A DNA stretch of 64,000 bases from Lantana camara (lineage: Eukaryota; Streptophyta; Magnoliopsida; Lamiales; Verbenaceae): the NCBI GenBank assembly GCA_037501455.1, contig CM074862.1, positions 83,816,001 through 83,880,000 on the forward strand. Reading direction: 5' to 3'. Both the position numbers and the translations under genes were made by a program. Below the pieces are notes generated by a model. It had not been told where the DNA came from. It did not search any database and saw nothing but the letters and a program-made list of their open reading frames with translations. Shown here one piece after another: positions 60,654-64,000 of the stretch (within the stretch, counting starts at the first letter, position 1; every line of letters starts with the position of its first letter).

Positions 60654-61866
60654 ATATATATATTTACATGTGTGGGATACGTGTCACAAGGACTCGTGTC
60701 ACTCACGTAACCCACACGTGCGGAACCCTGTTGGCCTGATTAACTCGTTTAATCATTTTAAAGCCTCAACTCATGTAACCAAGTTGTTATGTGTGACCCT
60801 CTAGGTTCTCAATTCAATTAGCAGTACCCTAATTAATTAATTCACTAATTAATTAATCAGTCCACAGATTAAACGACCATAGTCTAGCAACAGGTGTTTA
60901 ACCCCTAGCTGAATTGGAATGTTCGGATTCGACATAACCTTTAAGTCATTGATTAATGTGAGATACAATCCTCCTACTTACTATCTCTCAACCAAGATCT
61001 AGGGTAAGGGAATAATCAGAACCCTAATAATCCGGTCTTAAAGCTAAGTACATTTCATATCCATTTGATCTCAATCCAAGAAACCCTTTTCTTGATGTCT
61101 TGATCTACTGCCTTGGCCAAGGACTCCATATGGCATATGAATGACTTACACAATAAGAGATCACCTTGCAAATGCAAGTGTAGGTCCTTTCTTGATTCTC
61201 ATTCACTTTCATGAATCACTTGTGCAACCCCAGCATAAGCCTTGAGTCAGTTGTCTAAGGCGACACCCTTTAAAGCTTATACCTAAGACTACAGAGTTAA
61301 CTCATAAAGTGACAAGGAACCTCAAGTCTAAGGATCAATTAATCACATCAATGACTCGTGAGATATTTCCTAATCTGGAAGTTTCCATTTCCTGAAATAG
61401 AAACTTCCTTTCCCATTTAGGAATGTTCTCACACGGGGCACCTCAGTAAACTTACTTATGGAAGTAAGCACCCTCATGTATCACGCACGTATCAACTATA
61501 CACTTTACACCTCCATGAAACAAGGTGGTCCTTCTTAAGGGCGTGATCCCACAAGTAAGCCTTAGATGAGTCAGGTTGACACTCCCACTGTCTGTAGGAC
61601 TCATTGACTTGAAGTATTTTACTAATCATGACTTATATGATATAGGGCTCGTTTCATGAACCATTTCATCTAAATGGTAGAGTCCTAAAGTCATCAGGAT
61701 TAGGGGAGTTCTCATACATGCACAGCTAAAGTAAACGCATACCAAACAAGAGCATATAAAGAAGTGTTGCCTTAATTCATTATTTATTCAAAGATCGTCT
61801 GTGATTACAATAAGGAAAAGTACAAAGCGGATATATAATCGGCTTTCTAGGGCACTATTCCTAACA
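59906..61866 (-). mobile_element. Solo copia LTR
   Basis: 1961 bp, TGTTGGAAAATACG...GGCACTATTCCTAACA, with a perfect TSD CAACC (59901-59905 and 61867-61871). Reads on the minus strand. It is the closest relative of the copy at 442-2318 (shared 'cccaagaacgctcttctcgcggcttgatcccctctcc'). The TATA-like element ATATAAATAGGGG (minus strand) is near 60282-60294. It contains a 51-bp (AT)n tract (60599-60649). Confidence 0.92.
60599..60649. repeat. (AT)n microsatellite
   Basis: Fifty-one bases of uninterrupted AT in the solo LTR; absent or short in the other LTR copies. Confidence 0.95.
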
Positions 61867-62226
61867 CAACCATCAAACCAGAGACCAAAGCAGGGTTCGA
61901 CAAAATAGAAAGTATCATAGTACGTCGTCCTTCCTTGAAATGGAACTTTCATGATAGTTCTTGCTCCAGCATGAAAGTAGATCTATTACGACCAGCACGG
62001 TTGTTCGTATTTCATTTTCTTCTTCCAAGGCAAAGTTAGGCACTGAGTTACTTACGGAATCTCAAATCTCTCTCGACACCGAGAATTTTGTCTAGGTCGA
62101 TCAGTATAACACATTCGATATAAAATAATAACAATTAATATATTTACATATGGAAATATACTATTGCTCAAAATAAAAAATTTGAAAAATATATATAAAA
62201 TAAAAAATATTTTTGATCATATACTT

Positions 62227-62262
<36 letters not shown>

Positions 62263-62443
62263 TATTATAATTATTTATGAATAATATAAATAAAATGAAT
62301 CTAAAATTTTTGTTTCCGAACTTTATTACTTGGCATACCAATCATATGAATGCTATAATAAAGTCATTCCATTTCATTGTTCATTCCATTCTAAAATTCA
62401 TTCATTTCCTGCTTCATTCCATTCCATAATAACAATCATGCCC
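61867..62443. other. Right part of the Harbinger-like element
   Basis: After the TSD copy it has about 240 bp of mixed sequence (61870-62110) with no open frame, then AT-rich DNA, an (ATC)n tract (62228-62263) and the ATTCCATT-rich right terminus. No gene recognised. Confidence 0.55.
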
Positions 62444-62914
62444 TAAAAAGTCGACGTTTGCATCCTCAACTATTGGTTTTTTTAACAAATTACAACTTGA
62501 TTCCAATAGATGTGTGACACATATACGAAATTTCTTCTACGTGTCACATGATGAGTGGAATCAGGTTGCAATTTGTTAAAAAACAATAGTTGAGGATGCA
62601 AACGTCGACTTTTTGTAATTTAGGATGAAAACTCCAAAAATTAGAATAGTACATGATATTCAAAATATTTATTCCTATTATTTAATATAAGAGAAATTAA
62701 TTATTAGTTTATAATTTGTCAATCTATCTCGTTAATATATAGTATATTACCATAGTTTACTTAATTAACCATGCTATTTATATGGTTTATAATAAGAAAA
62801 GTCAATTCTTTTACCGTTTTTATTTCAATTTTAAAAATAAAGTCAAGTTTAAATTATTACCTACCAAGAGATAAATAATTTTATTTTTTATCGACAAATT
62901 TGTTTATTTAAAAA

Positions 62915-63342
62915 CTAGCAATTTTGCACATTCGATGCATGTGCAAATAAAAAATAATTATTGTATAAATATATTAAAATTAAAAAGCTTGCATTAAATA
63001 TATACTCTATAGTTATTTTTAATATAATCACTAATTTATGATTAAAAAAATAAGTAGTATAAAATAATGTCATATTAATTATTATAAAAATTTAAAATAT
63101 AAGTGAAAAGTGATAATAATTATAATAAAAAAAGAAAAAGAAAGTGATGAGAAAAAAAAAAGAAAAGAAAAGAAGTTAAGAAGAGAAGTGATTAAACCAA
63201 AAAGAGAAATTCACAAACCTGAAAGAGATTAAATGTGGAGGAGATAAAGCCGGATAAATCAATCAATAAATAAATAGAAAATAAATTATTTTTAGAGTCC
63301 AAGAGACCAAACTTTGTTCTCTCCCTTAATAGATAGTATAGA
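62915..63342 (-). mobile_element. Short non-autonomous Helitron
   Basis: On the minus strand it starts TCTATACTATCTATTAAGG at 63342 and ends with a hairpin TTGCACAT-GCATCGA-ATGTGCAA (62946-62924) followed by AATTGCTAG at 62915. It is flanked by A at the 5' side and T at the 3' side, the Helitron insertion dinucleotide. 428 bp, no RepHel coding. Confidence 0.75.
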
Positions 63343-63425
63343 TAAGTTGTTATTTTCTGACTTTCAATTAGTAATTTATTTTTTAAAAATTATTTGAGTT
63401 TCAAGGATTCTAAATTATTGTGAAA

Positions 63426-64000
63426 CTAGTTCTAAACCCGTGCCCAAGGCACGGGATATATTCAATTAAAAAATTAAATTATCTTTAAAAACACACATAA
63501 ATCATGTTTAGAAAATTCATTTGCAAATATTAAATAAAAAATTCAAAAATCACATTCATTAAACAATCATACGTAATCATCTCAAAAGATATTGAATTAT
63601 AAATATGAAAATTTACATAAATAAAAAAATTAAAATCCTGTAAAAAATATATATATGATCTAAAAACTCAAACTCAAAAATACATATAAAACTATAACAA
63701 TGCAAGGTATATATATATTGATGGGGTCAAAATACGCTCGACCAGTGTTTGGACACGTGGCGACACGAGAAGGTAACACGTGGCCCTTCATGACTGGGGT
63801 AGTTATCAACGAGCGTACAAGGCCCCCGAGCGTCAAAGTCCCTAAAGAACACATGTCGTCTCTGCTGTACGCACGCGGGGTCATCCTTGCCGCTCATTAA
63901 CGAGCGCACCTCACAAAACGGAACAAAGTCCCAGCTTATCTTGGAAGTCCTCTTCGAGCGTTATCATCCCTCGAAGAAGCTTCCACTCCCCCTCGTTACG
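63426..64000 (-). mobile_element. 3' end of another Helitron, running out of the window
   Basis: CTAG at 63426-63429 (minus-strand 3' end, followed by T) with a perfect 8-bp stem CCCGTGCC/GGCACGGG and three-base loop (63437-63455). This is a very common plant Helitron terminus. The 5' end was not found before 64000. TGATGGGGTCAAAATACGC at about 63720 may be the start of another LTR nested inside. The last 280 bp are GC-richer with no recognisable gene. Confidence 0.55.

Larger units (their letters stand above)
51100..62443. mobile_element. PIF/Harbinger-like (Tourist) element, nested
   Basis: CGGCATGAGGTATGATGG at the left and, on the minus strand from 62443, GGGCATGATTGTTATTATGG at the right form inverted termini followed on both sides by ATGGAATGG-rich sequence. 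The TSD is TAA (51097-51099 and 62444-62446). The other arm of the outer MITE shows the pre-insertion text, with 'aattacaaaaagtcg' against 'actataaaaagtcg', confirming the junctions. No transposase remains; it holds a MULE and a solo copia LTR. Confidence 0.75.
51037..62675. mobile_element. Outer foldback MULE-MITE containing all of the following nested elements
   Basis: The left arm begins GGGATAAATATTTTGAAC (51037) and the right arm ends CAAAATATTTATTCC (62675). A perfect 9-bp TSD TATTATTTA lies at 51028-51036 and 62676-62684. The inverted arms are about 140 bp and continue across the inner insertion: the left arm stops at 51099 and resumes at 62444 as AAAGTCGACGTTTGCATCC, whose complement lies at 62580-62615. 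Without insertions the element is about 290 bp. Confidence 0.88.

Overview
The window is intergenic DNA from a land plant, most likely a eudicot. It is AT-rich and built almost entirely of plant transposable elements stacked inside one another: Ty1/copia and Ty3/gypsy LTR elements, MULEs, hAT, CACTA, PIF/Harbinger-like, Helitron and a tRNA-derived SINE. Plant hallmarks include an initiator-tRNA primer site (TGGTATCAGAGC) next to a copia LTR, MuDR-type transposases, Site II plus telo-box promoter motifs, and a fragment of the plant COP9 signalosome subunit 4 gene. I found no intact host gene, no rRNA or tRNA gene and no CRISPR. All boundaries below were read by eye from terminal repeats and target-site duplications (TSDs).

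Layout. 1-7173: a gypsy-like LTR (left end outside the window) interrupted by a solo gypsy LTR (252-4764, TSD GAACA), itself carrying a copia LTR (about 442-2318). A MULE-type foldback element sits at 5599-6566. 7448-9797: a decayed MULE transposase gene, minus strand. 11146-24994: a complete minus-strand copia retrotransposon with both LTRs, PBS, PPT and TSD AATGA. Its degenerate pol is interrupted by a 5'-truncated gypsy element (13583-17394). 25206-26298: a hAT-like element that seems to carry a captured housekeeping-type promoter. 26452-33338: a foldback element split by a second copia element (26716-33151, plus strand, TSD GGATT), whose right LTR holds a hAT MITE. 33509-33617: a SINE with an 18-bp TSD. 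33791-45377: a solo gypsy LTR blown apart by a CACTA element (34335-37182, holding another solo LTR), a 5.5-kb hAT element (38645-44197) and a further hAT MITE (44341-45208). 48339-50230: a plus-oriented solo copia LTR.

51037-62675 is the most remarkable block, four levels deep. An outer foldback MULE-MITE (TSD TATTATTTA) holds a PIF/Harbinger-like element (TSD TAA), which in turn holds a complete 8.2-kb MULE (TSD TTATATTAA) and a solo copia LTR (TSD CAACC). The MULE encodes a plus-strand transposase and a converging minus-strand ULP1-like C48 protease, the arrangement known from Kaonashi/KI-MULEs. Between the two gene 3' ends lies an inverted pair of minisatellite arrays (27 and 19 units of about 42 bp) that could fold into one very long hairpin.

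62915-64000: a short minus-strand Helitron, the 3' end of another, and perhaps the start of another LTR.

The window does not describe a cellular pathway. What ties it together is the biology of the mobile elements: gene and promoter capture by hAT elements, palindrome turnover in gypsy LTRs, promoter architecture of the copia LTRs, and the hairpin minisatellite in the MULE.
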